64,000 bases of DNA from Algorimicrobium hallyeonense (GTDB lineage Bacteria > Bacteroidota > Bacteroidia > Flavobacteriales > Flavobacteriaceae), in NCBI RefSeq assembly GCF_042657385.1, contig NZ_JBHSLA010000001.1, positions 930,001 to 994,000 of the forward strand, in the 5' to 3' direction. The translations under genes were made by a program, and so were the position numbers. The first letter of the stretch is position 1. Each line of letters opens with the position of its first letter. The notes beneath the pieces were generated by a model. That model saw nothing but the letters and a program-made list of their open reading frames with translations, searched no databases and had not been told where the DNA came from. Positions 41,825-51,585 of this stretch are shown one piece after another.

Positions 41825-44773
41825 TTATTTAATACGAATCTCGTCAACAAACAACCAACTTCTACCATCATCAGCATAACCTAAATGCCACTTTGGAAGT
41901 TCGCCTAATTTTTTGGCGATGATTTTTATAAATCTGTAGTTTTTACCAGATTGTTTAAATGTTACACTTTGCATATCCACCTCATCTGTCGGTGTTATTT
42001 CTCCAAAGGTATACGTACCAATTTCTTCATAATTTTGTCCATCTTTTGATGCTAAACAAATCACTTCCGTTGGATAAAAGATCCAAGAACGTTGGTCTTT
42101 TAGAAAATTGGTAGTCACAGAATTTACAGGTTTTTCACGTCCCAAATCAACAATAGCAATTACATCTTTATCTTGGTAGCCTTGCCAAGTTCCCGTTCTG
42201 AAATCTCTAGCACCTACTATACCATCAATAAGCGCGTTGGGTCCACCACCATTATATTGGTTGGCATATTCAGACTCTAATGTTAATGAAATGTTTGGAT
42301 CTATTTCATAAAATTGCGTCGTTATTTCAGCACTCTTAAGTTTGTTTTTTTCAGAATAAACCGTTAGTACGGCAGGTTCTGAAATCGTGAAAGGTGTTTC
42401 ATAGGTTTTAAATTTCCCGCCATTCAATTGATAGAAAATGGCTGCTTCCGAATCTGCATTTTCTAAAACCACTTCCGTTTGTTTTTTAAATGCGACATCT
42501 CCTTTAGCAATAAATGGTGACGCTACAATAAGATGTTCGTCAATGCTTGTTTTTGGTTCCTGACCTTCTTCTGTTCCCCAAGACGTTGGCTTACTCGTCA
42601 TATTAAAAACCAAGGTACCACCTTTTATAATGTCTTCATGTGAAATGAATGTTTGGTTGAGCGCCACATCATTTAAGGTAACACTTTCAATATACATATT
42701 GGTGTCGCTTAAATTTTCAGCAAGAATGGTGAAGTTTTTACCACTTTCTAAATTGATGGTGGCTCTCTCAAAAAGAGGTGTTCCTATAATATAATTGTTG
42801 CTTCCTGGAGTTACGGGATAAAATCCCATGGACGAAAATATATACCAAGCACTCATTTGGCCGCAGTCTTCATTTCCTGAAATACCATCTGGTGTGTTGG
42901 TGTATAATTCGGTTAGAATCTGATGGATTTTCTCTTGTGTTTTATGTGGTTTATTTACGAAGTTGTATAAATAAGCCATATGATGACTCGGTTCGTTACC
43001 ATGTGCATATTGGCCAATTAATCCGGTAATATCCACTTGATGGCGGCCGGACGTTTCGGATTCTGCTACAAACAATTCATCTAAACGTGCTTCTAATTGG
43101 TCTTTACCGCCAAGCAATTTCATAAACCCTGATACATCTTGTGGAACGTAAAAACTGTATTGCCATGAATTAGCTTCGGTGTAATTAAAATTCACTTCAT
43201 ACGGATCAAAAGGCGCAAACCAGGTGTTTCTAAAACGACCACGCATAAATTGTGATTCAGGGTCGAATACATTTTTATAATATTGTGCACGTTTTAAATA
43301 GGTTTTATAATCGTCATCTTTTCCTAGCGATTTTGCCATTTGCGCAATGGTCCAATCATCATAAGCATATTCTAATGTTTTTGAAACGGATTCGCTTTCT
43401 TCTTCTACAGGAATAAACCCGAACTCCTTATAACTTTTTAAACCTAATTTATCACGTGTGGCAGAATGTTTCATGGCTGTAAAAGCCTTTTCAATATCGT
43501 AATTTTTAATCCCTTTTAAATAGGCGTCAGCAATTACTGGAACCGCGTGATAACCAATCATACAACCTGTGTAATTTCCGCTTAAATCCCAAATCGGCAT
43601 GATGCCACCTTCATCATATTTGGCTAGGAAGGTGTTTATAAAATCGTTTGTTCTGTCCTGTTCAATAATGGTGTAAAGTGGATGTGTGGCGCGATAGGTA
43701 TCCCAAAGTGAAAATACGGTGTAATAATCAAAATCCGTTGTTTGATGGATTTTTAAATCCATTCCACGATAGCGTCCATCCACATCCTGATATAAGTTTG
43801 GAGCTATCATGGTATGATATAGGGCTGTATAAAAATTGGTTTTATAATCTACATTTTCACTTTCTATTACAATTTTATTCAGCTGTGCTTCCCAGGTTTT
43901 TTGAGCTTCGGTTTTGACTTGGTTGAATGTTTTTGTGCCAATTTCTTCTTGTAGATTTTGTTTGGCTCCAACTTCATCAACTGCCGAAATACCAATTTTT
44001 ACCTCGAGGACTTGGCCGTCATTAGGGTCAAATTCAAAAGCGGCTTTTACGTGTTTACCTTCGGCTGTATCATTTAAAAAAACCATGTTTTTAAACGGCC
44101 TCGAAAACTGAACATTGTAAAATAACATCTGATTGGTTGCCCATGCTTTGGAATGTCTTATACCACCAACTTCTGTGTTGGAATAAACGGTAGCATTGGA
44201 GTTTAGAACTTCATCCCGATGCTCTAAATCTAAAATAACGATCTGTTTGCTATTTTTAGGAAATGTGTATTTATGAATACCACTACGTTTGGAAACGGTA
44301 AGCTCTACATCAATATTCGTAGAATCTAAATGCACCTTATAAAACCCAGGTTCTGCTATTTCATTATCATGAGAAAAATGTGCGCGATAGCCTTTTTTGC
44401 CATCGGCTCCATTGTTAAATTCGACCTTGTTCGTTGGCATTAATAAAATATCGCCATAGTCTGAAACACCAGTTCCACTTAAATGCGTGTGTGAAAACCC
44501 GTAAATGTATTCATCTGAATAATGATAACCTGAACAGCCATCCCAACCGTCCAGTCTGGTATCTGGTGACAGTTGCATCATTCCAAATGGCATGGTGGCT
44601 CCAGGATAGGTATGGCCATGGCCACCCGTTCCAATAAATGGATTAACGAAACTGGTTAAAGGTTTGTTGCCTTTAGGACTAATTAATTTTTTTTCTTCAT
44701 TCTTACATGAAGTCACTAATAGTATGAGTAAAAAAACTGAAAAAAAGTTACGAGTTAATTGGAAGTGTTTCAT
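41825..44773 (-). CDS. GH92 alpha-mannosidase lipoprotein with C-terminal carbohydrate-binding-like modules
   Basis: 982 residues. A lipobox VTSCK (Cys near 23) anchors it to the envelope. The GH92 domain (about 38-730) opens with VNPFIGTGGHGHTYPGATMP and contains the conserved GNEDCGQMSAWYIFSSMGFY block with catalytic acid residues. A chitobiase-C-like strand module (about 755-830) and an F5/8 type C-like module ending WLFVDEIRIK (about 845-982) follow. GH92 enzymes are calcium-dependent exo-alpha-mannosidases that trim high-mannose N-glycans. First gene of the minus arm, divergent from GH20 across a 104-base region. Confidence 0.95.
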   Translation of the reverse strand: MKHFQLTRNFFSVFLLILLVTSCKNEEKKLISPKGNKPLTSFVNPFIGTGGHGHTYPGATMPFGMMQLSPDTRLDGWDGCSGYHYSDEYIYGFSHTHLSGTGVSDYGDILLMPTNKVEFNNGADGKKGYRAHFSHDNEIAEPGFYKVHLDSTNIDVELTVSKRSGIHKYTFPKNSKQIVILDLEHRDEVLNSNATVYSNTEVGGIRHSKAWATNQMLFYNVQFSRPFKNMVFLNDTAEGKHVKAAFEFDPNDGQVLEVKIGISAVDEVGAKQNLQEEIGTKTFNQVKTEAQKTWEAQLNKIVIESENVDYKTNFYTALYHTMIAPNLYQDVDGRYRGMDLKIHQTTDFDYYTVFSLWDTYRATHPLYTIIEQDRTNDFINTFLAKYDEGGIMPIWDLSGNYTGCMIGYHAVPVIADAYLKGIKNYDIEKAFTAMKHSATRDKLGLKSYKEFGFIPVEEESESVSKTLEYAYDDWTIAQMAKSLGKDDDYKTYLKRAQYYKNVFDPESQFMRGRFRNTWFAPFDPYEVNFNYTEANSWQYSFYVPQDVSGFMKLLGGKDQLEARLDELFVAESETSGRHQVDITGLIGQYAHGNEPSHHMAYLYNFVNKPHKTQEKIHQILTELYTNTPDGISGNEDCGQMSAWYIFSSMGFYPVTPGSNNYIIGTPLFERATINLESGKNFTILAENLSDTNMYIESVTLNDVALNQTFISHEDIIKGGTLVFNMTSKPTSWGTEEGQEPKTSIDEHLIVASPFIAKGDVAFKKQTEVVLENADSEAAIFYQLNGGKFKTYETPFTISEPAVLTVYSEKNKLKSAEITTQFYEIDPNISLTLESEYANQYNGGGPNALIDGIVGARDFRTGTWQGYQDKDVIAIVDLGREKPVNSVTTNFLKDQRSWIFYPTEVICLASKDGQNYEEIGTYTFGEITPTDEVDMQSVTFKQSGKNYRFIKIIAKKLGELPKWHLGYADDGRSWLFVDEIRIK

Positions 44774-44877
44774 TTGCGGTTGAAATCAATTTAGGTAATA
44801 ACTTATTTCAAGATTATTATCTAAATACAGTAAATAAGTAATAAATTAGTGAATTATTAAACCTCTAATATACTAAA

Positions 44878-47148
44878 ATGCAGTTCAAGTCATCCCTAGT
44901 TTGTTTAGTTTTTGTGAGTGTCATTTTTAGTTGTTCTAATAAAACACTAGAACCCACATTACAACAAATAATTCCTATCCCTTTAAATCAAACCATGGAG
45001 CCAGGTTATTTCATTCTCTCTAATGACACAGGCTTAAATTTTGAGGAAGAATTTTCCGTAGCGGGAAATTTTTTAAAAGATTATATTGAATCTGGAAGTG
45101 CATTCAAGTTAAATCAAGGAAATGATATTGTATTTGAAAAAGATGAAACCATAACAAATGAAGAAGGGTACACTTTAAACGTTTCGTCAAACCGCATCCT
45201 GATTAAAGCGAAAACTGGAAAAGGTGCCTTTTATGCCGTTCAGAGTTTACGCCAATTATTCCCTGTTGGTTTAGAAAACAACTCATTTTCAGATGCTGAA
45301 ATAATTGTCCAAAACATCAGCATACAAGATGAGCCTAAATTTGTGTATCGTGGGATGCATTTAGATGTTGGTCGACATATGTTTTCTGTCAATTTTATCA
45401 AGAAATACATTGATGCCTTGGCCTTGTTAAAAATGAATACTTTTCATTGGCATCTTACCGAGGATCAAGGTTGGCGTATTGAAATAAAAAAATATCCAAA
45501 ATTACAAGAAATTGCAGCCTATCGTGATGAAACACTCATAGGTCATTACAACACACAACCACAAAAATTTGATGGCAAACGCTATGGTGGGTTTTATACT
45601 CAAGAAGAAATTAAAGATATTGTGGCCTATGCTACAGCACGATTTGTAACGGTCATTCCCGAAATTGAATTACCAGGTCATTCTCAAGCTGCTATTGCTG
45701 CGTATCCGGAATTGGGATGTACAGGTGAACAAGTAAAAGTAGCAACAAAAGGTGGCGTTTTTGAGAACATTTATTGTCCGAAAGAAGAAACCTTTACCTT
45801 TCTAGAAGATGTTTTTGATGAGGTTTTGGAATTATTCCCGAGCACATATATCCATATTGGAGGCGATGAAGCGCCAAAAACACGCTGGAAAAACTGCGAT
45901 CACTGTCAGGCTTTAATTAAAAAAGAAGGTTTAAAAGATGAACACGAGTTGCAGAGTTACTTTATTTCTAGAATTGAAAAATACTTGAATAGTAAAGGCC
46001 GCCAAATTATTGGTTGGGATGAAATTTTGGAAGGTGGTTTAGCGCCGAATGCTACGGTTATGTCTTGGCGTGGTTTTGAAGGTGCTATTGAAGCTGCTAA
46101 ACAAGGTCACGATGTTATTTTAACTCCAGGCTCTCATGCTTATTTTGACCATTACCAATCGGAAAATAAGGATGAACCCGTTGCTATTGGTGGTTTCCTG
46201 CCATTAGAAAAAGTGTATAGTTTAAATCCTATTCCAGATGAATTAACAGAAGAACAAGCCAAATATGTACTTGGAGCACAAGGGAATGTTTGGACGGAAT
46301 ATATCCCAACTCCCGAAAAAGTGGAGTATATGGTTTTTCCACGAATATTAGCGCTTACGGAAGTGGTTTGGTCTGGGCCTGAAAATAGAGATTACAAGGA
46401 GTTTGTTTCTAGGGTTGAGAATTTTCATAAACGCATGGACGCTCTAGATATTAATTATGCTAATCACTTATATGAAATTGAAGGTAACATGGTAACTGAT
46501 GGTAATGAAGCGGTGTATGAATTAAAAACGGCAACCGCGGGAAAAGAAATTCATTATACTTTGGATGGTTCTGAACCGACCATCAATTCTGAAATTTATA
46601 AAACAGGAATTCCTATTACTAAAAGTGAAAACATAAAGGCGATAATTTTTGCCAATGAAAAACCCTTAGGAACCACATACAATCAAACTATTAATTGGCA
46701 TAAAGCACTTGGGCATATAATTACTTTGGATGTACATCCGCATCATGCTTATACCGGAAGTGGTTCAGGTGGTTTAGTTAATGGTATTTCTGGAAGCAAT
46801 GAACGTTATGGCGATAAAGAATGGTTAGGGTTTTGGGGCGAAAATGTTGAAATCACAATTGATTTAGGTGCTGAAACCGATATTAGTTCTATTTCCACAC
46901 GTTTTCATAACGGCAATGGACAATGGATTTATGCACCTGAAAAAATAGAAATTGAGCTGGATAATAATCAAATTTTTGAAGTTGATGTGCCAACATCAGA
47001 AAGCCTCTTGGCACCAGTCTCGTTTGAACAACAAGCTACAACCCAATTCTTAAAATTGAGAATTTCTAATTATGGAATTATTCCAGAAGGCAAACAAGGC
47101 GCAGGAAATCCAGCTTGGACATTTATTGATGAAATAATCGTAAATTAA
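44878..47148 (+). CDS. GH20 beta-N-acetylhexosaminidase lipoprotein
   Basis: 756 residues. Lipobox VIFSCS (Cys near 19). The GH20b N-domain is at about 30-145 and the TIM-barrel catalytic domain at about 150-510. Catalytic Asp330-Glu331 lie in IHIGGDEAPKTRW, the substrate-assisted pair that uses the acetamido group. The LDVGRHMFSV and FHWHLTEDQGWRIEIK motifs agree. A chitobiase-C-like module (about 530-600) and an F5/8-C-like module ending WTFIDEIIVN follow. It removes terminal GlcNAc (or GalNAc). First gene of a tightly packed plus-strand operon through 51512. Confidence 0.96.
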   Translation: MQFKSSLVCLVFVSVIFSCSNKTLEPTLQQIIPIPLNQTMEPGYFILSNDTGLNFEEEFSVAGNFLKDYIESGSAFKLNQGNDIVFEKDETITNEEGYTLNVSSNRILIKAKTGKGAFYAVQSLRQLFPVGLENNSFSDAEIIVQNISIQDEPKFVYRGMHLDVGRHMFSVNFIKKYIDALALLKMNTFHWHLTEDQGWRIEIKKYPKLQEIAAYRDETLIGHYNTQPQKFDGKRYGGFYTQEEIKDIVAYATARFVTVIPEIELPGHSQAAIAAYPELGCTGEQVKVATKGGVFENIYCPKEETFTFLEDVFDEVLELFPSTYIHIGGDEAPKTRWKNCDHCQALIKKEGLKDEHELQSYFISRIEKYLNSKGRQIIGWDEILEGGLAPNATVMSWRGFEGAIEAAKQGHDVILTPGSHAYFDHYQSENKDEPVAIGGFLPLEKVYSLNPIPDELTEEQAKYVLGAQGNVWTEYIPTPEKVEYMVFPRILALTEVVWSGPENRDYKEFVSRVENFHKRMDALDINYANHLYEIEGNMVTDGNEAVYELKTATAGKEIHYTLDGSEPTINSEIYKTGIPITKSENIKAIIFANEKPLGTTYNQTINWHKALGHIITLDVHPHHAYTGSGSGGLVNGISGSNERYGDKEWLGFWGENVEITIDLGAETDISSISTRFHNGNGQWIYAPEKIEIELDNNQIFEVDVPTSESLLAPVSFEQQATTQFLKLRISNYGIIPEGKQGAGNPAWTFIDEIIVN

Positions 47149-47149
47149 T

Positions 47150-47854
47150 ATGCTACTAGAAATTTGTGCCAATTCTTACCAATCTGCTATAAATGCCGAA
47201 AAAGCAGGGGCACAGCGTATTGAACTTTGTAGCGAATTAGCGGTTGGTGGTATAACACCTAGTTACGGACTTATTAAACAGGTAGTTGAGGTGCTTTCTA
47301 TTCCTGTTTTTGTCTTAATCCGACCACGTTCTGGAAATTTTACCTATTCAGAGGCCGAGTTTAACATTATAAAAAAGGATATTGAAATCTGTAAAAAATT
47401 AGGTGTTCACGGTATTGTTTCTGGTGTCTTAAATGAAAATAATACTATTGATTTACAACGAACTCAAGCGTTAATTGAATTGTCAAAACCACTGTCATTC
47501 ACCTTTCATCGTGCTTTTGACTGTGTGCCAAATCCCATGGAAGCTTTGGAACAATTAATCGCTATAGGTGTTCAACGAATTCTAACATCTGGATTAGAAC
47601 CTTCTGCAGAAAAAGGTTTGGATATGTTGCTGAAATTGAATGAAAAATCCGAAAAAAGAATCATTATTTTAGCAGGATCTGGAATCAATGCGGAAAACGC
47701 GTCTAAATTTAAAGATGCTGGATTACATGAAATTCATGCTTCGGCTTCCACAGTTCTTTCAACCAAAAATAATCATGCCTACTTCGGAAATACGCAACAA
47801 ACGGTTTCTTCCGTAGAAACTATAGAAAACATATTAAATAAAATCCATTCATGA
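47150..47854 (+). CDS. cutC: CutC family protein
   Basis: 234 residues, a TIM-barrel. MLLEICANSYQSAINAEKAGAQRIELC is reached from a start 1 base after the GH20 stop and matches the CutC N-terminus. GGITPSYGLI, VFVLIRPRSGNFTYSE, TFHRAFDC and ILTSGLEPSAEKG are all CutC motifs. Although named for copper homeostasis, the bacterial family's true activity is unsettled. Its position between two glycosidases and a PNGase, with a 4-base overlap to the latter, points to a carbohydrate-linked task (inference). Cytoplasmic: no signal. Confidence 0.92.
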   Translation: MLLEICANSYQSAINAEKAGAQRIELCSELAVGGITPSYGLIKQVVEVLSIPVFVLIRPRSGNFTYSEAEFNIIKKDIEICKKLGVHGIVSGVLNENNTIDLQRTQALIELSKPLSFTFHRAFDCVPNPMEALEQLIAIGVQRILTSGLEPSAEKGLDMLLKLNEKSEKRIIILAGSGINAENASKFKDAGLHEIHASASTVLSTKNNHAYFGNTQQTVSSVETIENILNKIHS

Positions 47855-49047
47855 AATTAAGATATCTTCCTTTATTTTTTTTACTAATTGTAGCGTGTCA
47901 AAAGCCTTTAAAACCAATAGGAGATAAGGAAATTACTGTTTTTAAAGACACCCATCTTTATTTTGATATGGCTTTTAAAAACGATAGTATTCAACCAACA
48001 GATTCTATTATTCGTTTGGATGCTGGTCGCGTTTTATTAAAGAAAGTCACCTTGCCTGATTATCAGAAGCAGGCATCTGTGTCCGTTAAAATGACCCTGA
48101 CTTCCAATGGTGATCCTTGGGATAAATCGGGTTCGTTGTTTGTGATTCCTACGACTTCCGATTTGAATTTATTAGATTTTGAAAGCGAGACATTAACAAA
48201 AGAACAATTTCTAAATGAAGCTCCCGGAATTGTTTCAAAAAAAATAGATGATAAACTATACGAACCAAATATTGAATTGTTGCGTTTTATGACGCCTTTT
48301 GGTGTAGGTTTTTATAATGATAACGAACGTGTAGCAGCTTTAAAACCCGTTTATATTCCAATTTGGGAAAATAATGTCCAGTGGGAACAGGATATTACCC
48401 AACTATTACCCGTTTTAGAAAACGAGGTTTATATTGGTGTTTTTATTGATACTTGGACCAAGGAAGGATATAAGCTTTCGGTAAGTCTAGATTTTGATGA
48501 AATCGATATTCCAAATCACATAAAAAAAGAACATGACGTCATTTCTGTAGTCAATACCAGTAAATATGCTGGTGCGCAACAATTTTATGATGCGTTTCAT
48601 AAAGGGGATTTGCACGTAGATTTACCAGTTAATGAAACACTTAAAAACGCCAAATTATATTATATTACCACTGGCCATGGTGGTCATGCGGAAGGTGATG
48701 AGTTTACAAAAAAAGAAAATATAATTAGCTTTAATGGTAAAGTTGTGAAGCAATTTGTACCATGGCGAGATGATTGTGCTAGCTTTAGGCGATTTAATCC
48801 AACGTCAGGTGTTTGGACAGAAAAAACAACTTGGAAAGGTGAAGACATAGAAGAACGGATTGCATCATCAGATTACTCACGATCCAATTGGTGCCCTGGA
48901 AGTGACGTAAAACCGGAAATTATAGAACTAGGTACTATTAAAGCAGGACAACATACGTTTACATTTTCTATTCCGGAAGCACAAGCTATTGAAAATGATA
49001 ACATAAACTACTGGATGGTTTCGGCTTATCTAGTTTACGATAAGTAA
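47851..49047 (+). CDS. PNGase F-type peptide-N-glycosidase lipoprotein
   Basis: 398 residues. Lipobox LLIVACQK (Cys16). The body matches peptide-N4-(N-acetyl-beta-glucosaminyl)asparagine amidase F, two jelly-roll domains. The second has TTGHGGHAEGDEF (near residue 272), then FVPWRDDCASFRRFNPTSG and DYSRSNWCPGSDV, the core signatures including residues near the catalytic Asp/Glu set. It releases whole N-glycans by cutting GlcNAc-Asn amide bonds and turns Asn into Asp. The start overlaps cutC by 4 bases and the stop shares a base with the beta-mannosidase start, showing translational coupling. Confidence 0.93.
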   Translation: MKLRYLPLFFLLIVACQKPLKPIGDKEITVFKDTHLYFDMAFKNDSIQPTDSIIRLDAGRVLLKKVTLPDYQKQASVSVKMTLTSNGDPWDKSGSLFVIPTTSDLNLLDFESETLTKEQFLNEAPGIVSKKIDDKLYEPNIELLRFMTPFGVGFYNDNERVAALKPVYIPIWENNVQWEQDITQLLPVLENEVYIGVFIDTWTKEGYKLSVSLDFDEIDIPNHIKKEHDVISVVNTSKYAGAQQFYDAFHKGDLHVDLPVNETLKNAKLYYITTGHGGHAEGDEFTKKENIISFNGKVVKQFVPWRDDCASFRRFNPTSGVWTEKTTWKGEDIEERIASSDYSRSNWCPGSDVKPEIIELGTIKAGQHTFTFSIPEAQAIENDNINYWMVSAYLVYDK

Positions 49048-51512
49048 TGAAACACGTTCTCTATATTGGTTTATGTTTAATTGTTTTGGGATGCCAAAAG
49101 CAATTGGATGTGCCAGAAATTCGATTATTACATGATAATTGGCAATTTAAATCTAGCGATAAAACCGATTGGTTAACGGCACAAATTCCAGGAAATGTAT
49201 TTTCTGATTTGTTAGATAATGCAGAAATTCCAGATCCATTTATTGGTACTAATGAAGATTCTGTACAATGGGTTTCTAAAACCGATTGGGAATACCAAAC
49301 AACGTTTCAAGTAGACTCCAAAACCTTACAGAAAAGACATGTTGAATTGAACTTTGGAGGTTTAGACACCTACGCTTCCGTGTATTTAAACGATTCTTTA
49401 ATTCTAAAAACGGCCAATGCGTTCCGTGAATTTTCTATAGATGTGAAACCACTTCTAAAAACGGAAAATACCTTGCGCATTCTTTTTGAGAATACAACAA
49501 AACACGAAGAAGCCGCAAAAGCCCAACTAAACTATACACTACCTGAAGGGAATCGTATTTTTACCAGAAAAGGCCAATTCCAATATGGTTGGGATTGGGG
49601 ACCAAAACTGAATACGTCTGGAATTTGGAGGCCTATAAAATTGGTGACTTGGAACACATTAAAAATTCAAGATGCTTATATTAAACAGACTGTTTTAAAT
49701 GACTCGCTTGCAAAACTCAACGCTAGATTCAATTTAAATACATCTATAGGAAATTTGGACTATGATCTTTTTATAAATGATTCATTAATCCAATCTGGTT
49801 ATATGTCTGATAAAGATATACCGCAATTTAATTTTACTATTAAAAACCCGAAACTTTGGTGGCCGCATAATTTAGGTAATCCGTATTTGTATGATATTAA
49901 AGTGGTAATTAAAAAGGATAATACTGTTTTAGATTCTGTTTCCGTTAAAAAAGGCCTGCGCACTATTAAGTTAATTACGGAAAAAGATAGCTTGGGCGAA
50001 TCTTTTTATTTTGAGGTAAACGGCAAACCGGTATATGCTAAAGGTGCCAATTACATTCCGCAAAATAGTATGCAAAACAAAGTAACGGATGCACATTATA
50101 ATAACTTGTTAAATGACGCAGTAGAAGCAAACATGAACATGCTACGTGTCTGGGGAGGCGGAATTTATGAGAATTCTATTTTTTATGATTTATGCGATTC
50201 AAAAGGCATCCTTATCTGGCAAGATTTTATGTTTGCATGTGCTATGTATCCTGGCGATGCTGAATTTTTAGAAAACGTAAAACAAGAGGCCATTGATAAC
50301 GTGAAGCGTCTACGAAACCATGCTTCCATAGCACTATGGTGTGGTAATAATGAAAATTCTGAAGGTTGGCATCGTTGGGGTTGGCAGGATGGCAGATCTG
50401 AAACCGAAAAAACAGAGATTTGGAATCATTATCTCAAGGTATTCGATTCTATATTGCCCAAAACAGTTGCAACTTATTCAGATACAGATTATTGGGAAAC
50501 ATCTCCAAAATTTGGACGTGGTAATCCGCAATTCGAGTTTCAAGGCGATGCACATGACTGGTGGGTTTGGCATGATGGCTATCCGTTTGAACATTTTGAA
50601 GATCAAGTACCACGATTTATGAGTGAATTTGGATTTCAATCCTTTCCGAGTTATGACCTCATTAATTATATCAATAAGAATGATTCAGATTCTTTACGTA
50701 TTACTTCAGAAGGCATTAAAAATCATCAAAAACATAGTAGAGGATTTCAATTAATTGATGAGTATATGGCCCGCGATTACTTGGTGCCAAATAACCCTGA
50801 AGATTACGTGTATATAAGTCAGCTGCTTCAAGCTTATGGTATAACTAAAGGTATTGAAGCACAGCGTAGAGCAAAACCCTACAATATGGGCACGTTGTAT
50901 TGGCAGTTAAATGATTGTTGGCCCGCAATTTCTTGGTCGAGTATTGATTTCTTTGGGAATTGGAAAGCCTTGCATTATAAGGCGAAGCGAAGTTTTGAGA
51001 ATGTCCTAATTTCTTCGGAAGTAAAACAGGATTCACTTAAAATATATCTGATTAATGATACATTTAACACTTTTTCAGGAACGCTATCTACAAACATATT
51101 GAATTTTTCAGGTGAAGTAATTTGGGAAAATTCTCAAGAAATAATGGTAAAGCCAAATTCAAGTGCCATAAAACAACGGATAGGTTTATCTGGGTTTTCA
51201 TTCAATAAGAACAAAGTGGTAATTGTTTCGAAGTTTCAAAAATCCGAATCGCTCTTTTATTTGGTAAAACCTAAAGATTTGGAATTACCTGCAAAAGCTA
51301 TTCAAAAGGAAGTTATTAAAACTAGTGATGGGTTTACAATAAGGCTATCATCTAAAACACTTCAAAAAGATGTCTTTTTATTTTGTAATGAATCCGGACA
51401 TTTTTCCGACAATTACTTTGATTTGTTGCCTAATGAAGAAAAACAAATCGTATTTAAAACAGATGCTAAAGTTTTAAATGATTTGAAAATCAAAAGTTTA
51501 AATGATCGCTAA
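49047..51512 (+). CDS. GH2 beta-mannosidase lipoprotein
   Basis: 821 residues. Lipobox IVLGCQK (Cys16). The order is GH2 sugar-binding domain, immunoglobulin-like domain and TIM barrel, with WGGGIYENSIFYDLCDSKGI typical for beta-mannosidases. The acid/base Glu is in WCGNNENSEGW (about 434) and the nucleophile Glu in FMSEFGFQSF (about 525). It cleaves the core Man-beta-1,4-GlcNAc bond, the step missing in GH92 and GH20. Last gene of the plus arm; a terminator follows at 51518-51548. Confidence 0.94.
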   Translation: MKHVLYIGLCLIVLGCQKQLDVPEIRLLHDNWQFKSSDKTDWLTAQIPGNVFSDLLDNAEIPDPFIGTNEDSVQWVSKTDWEYQTTFQVDSKTLQKRHVELNFGGLDTYASVYLNDSLILKTANAFREFSIDVKPLLKTENTLRILFENTTKHEEAAKAQLNYTLPEGNRIFTRKGQFQYGWDWGPKLNTSGIWRPIKLVTWNTLKIQDAYIKQTVLNDSLAKLNARFNLNTSIGNLDYDLFINDSLIQSGYMSDKDIPQFNFTIKNPKLWWPHNLGNPYLYDIKVVIKKDNTVLDSVSVKKGLRTIKLITEKDSLGESFYFEVNGKPVYAKGANYIPQNSMQNKVTDAHYNNLLNDAVEANMNMLRVWGGGIYENSIFYDLCDSKGILIWQDFMFACAMYPGDAEFLENVKQEAIDNVKRLRNHASIALWCGNNENSEGWHRWGWQDGRSETEKTEIWNHYLKVFDSILPKTVATYSDTDYWETSPKFGRGNPQFEFQGDAHDWWVWHDGYPFEHFEDQVPRFMSEFGFQSFPSYDLINYINKNDSDSLRITSEGIKNHQKHSRGFQLIDEYMARDYLVPNNPEDYVYISQLLQAYGITKGIEAQRRAKPYNMGTLYWQLNDCWPAISWSSIDFFGNWKALHYKAKRSFENVLISSEVKQDSLKIYLINDTFNTFSGTLSTNILNFSGEVIWENSQEIMVKPNSSAIKQRIGLSGFSFNKNKVVIVSKFQKSESLFYLVKPKDLELPAKAIQKEVIKTSDGFTIRLSSKTLQKDVFLFCNESGHFSDNYFDLLPNEEKQIVFKTDAKVLNDLKIKSLNDR

Positions 51513-51517
51513 ACTTT

Positions 51518-51548
51518 AACACCACCTTAAAAATTGCTTGGTGTTTTT
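51518..51548 (+). terminator. Terminator of the GH20-CutC-PNGase-GH2 operon
   Basis: AACACCA (51518-51524) pairs with TGGTGTT (51539-51545) around a 14-nt loop, then TTT. It overlaps the -33 element of the next promoter. Confidence 0.6.
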
Positions 51549-51561
51549 AGCTTTATCTTTG
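51534..51561 (+). promoter_or_regulatory. Candidate promoter of the metallophosphoesterase
   Basis: TTG (51534-51536), 17 bases, TATCTTTG (51554-51561). Full -7 match. Transcription would start near 51567, consistent with the ATG at 51586 and ruling out an upstream start at 51538. Confidence 0.55.
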
Positions 51562-51585
51562 CAATCGCTTGAAAAAATAAAATGT

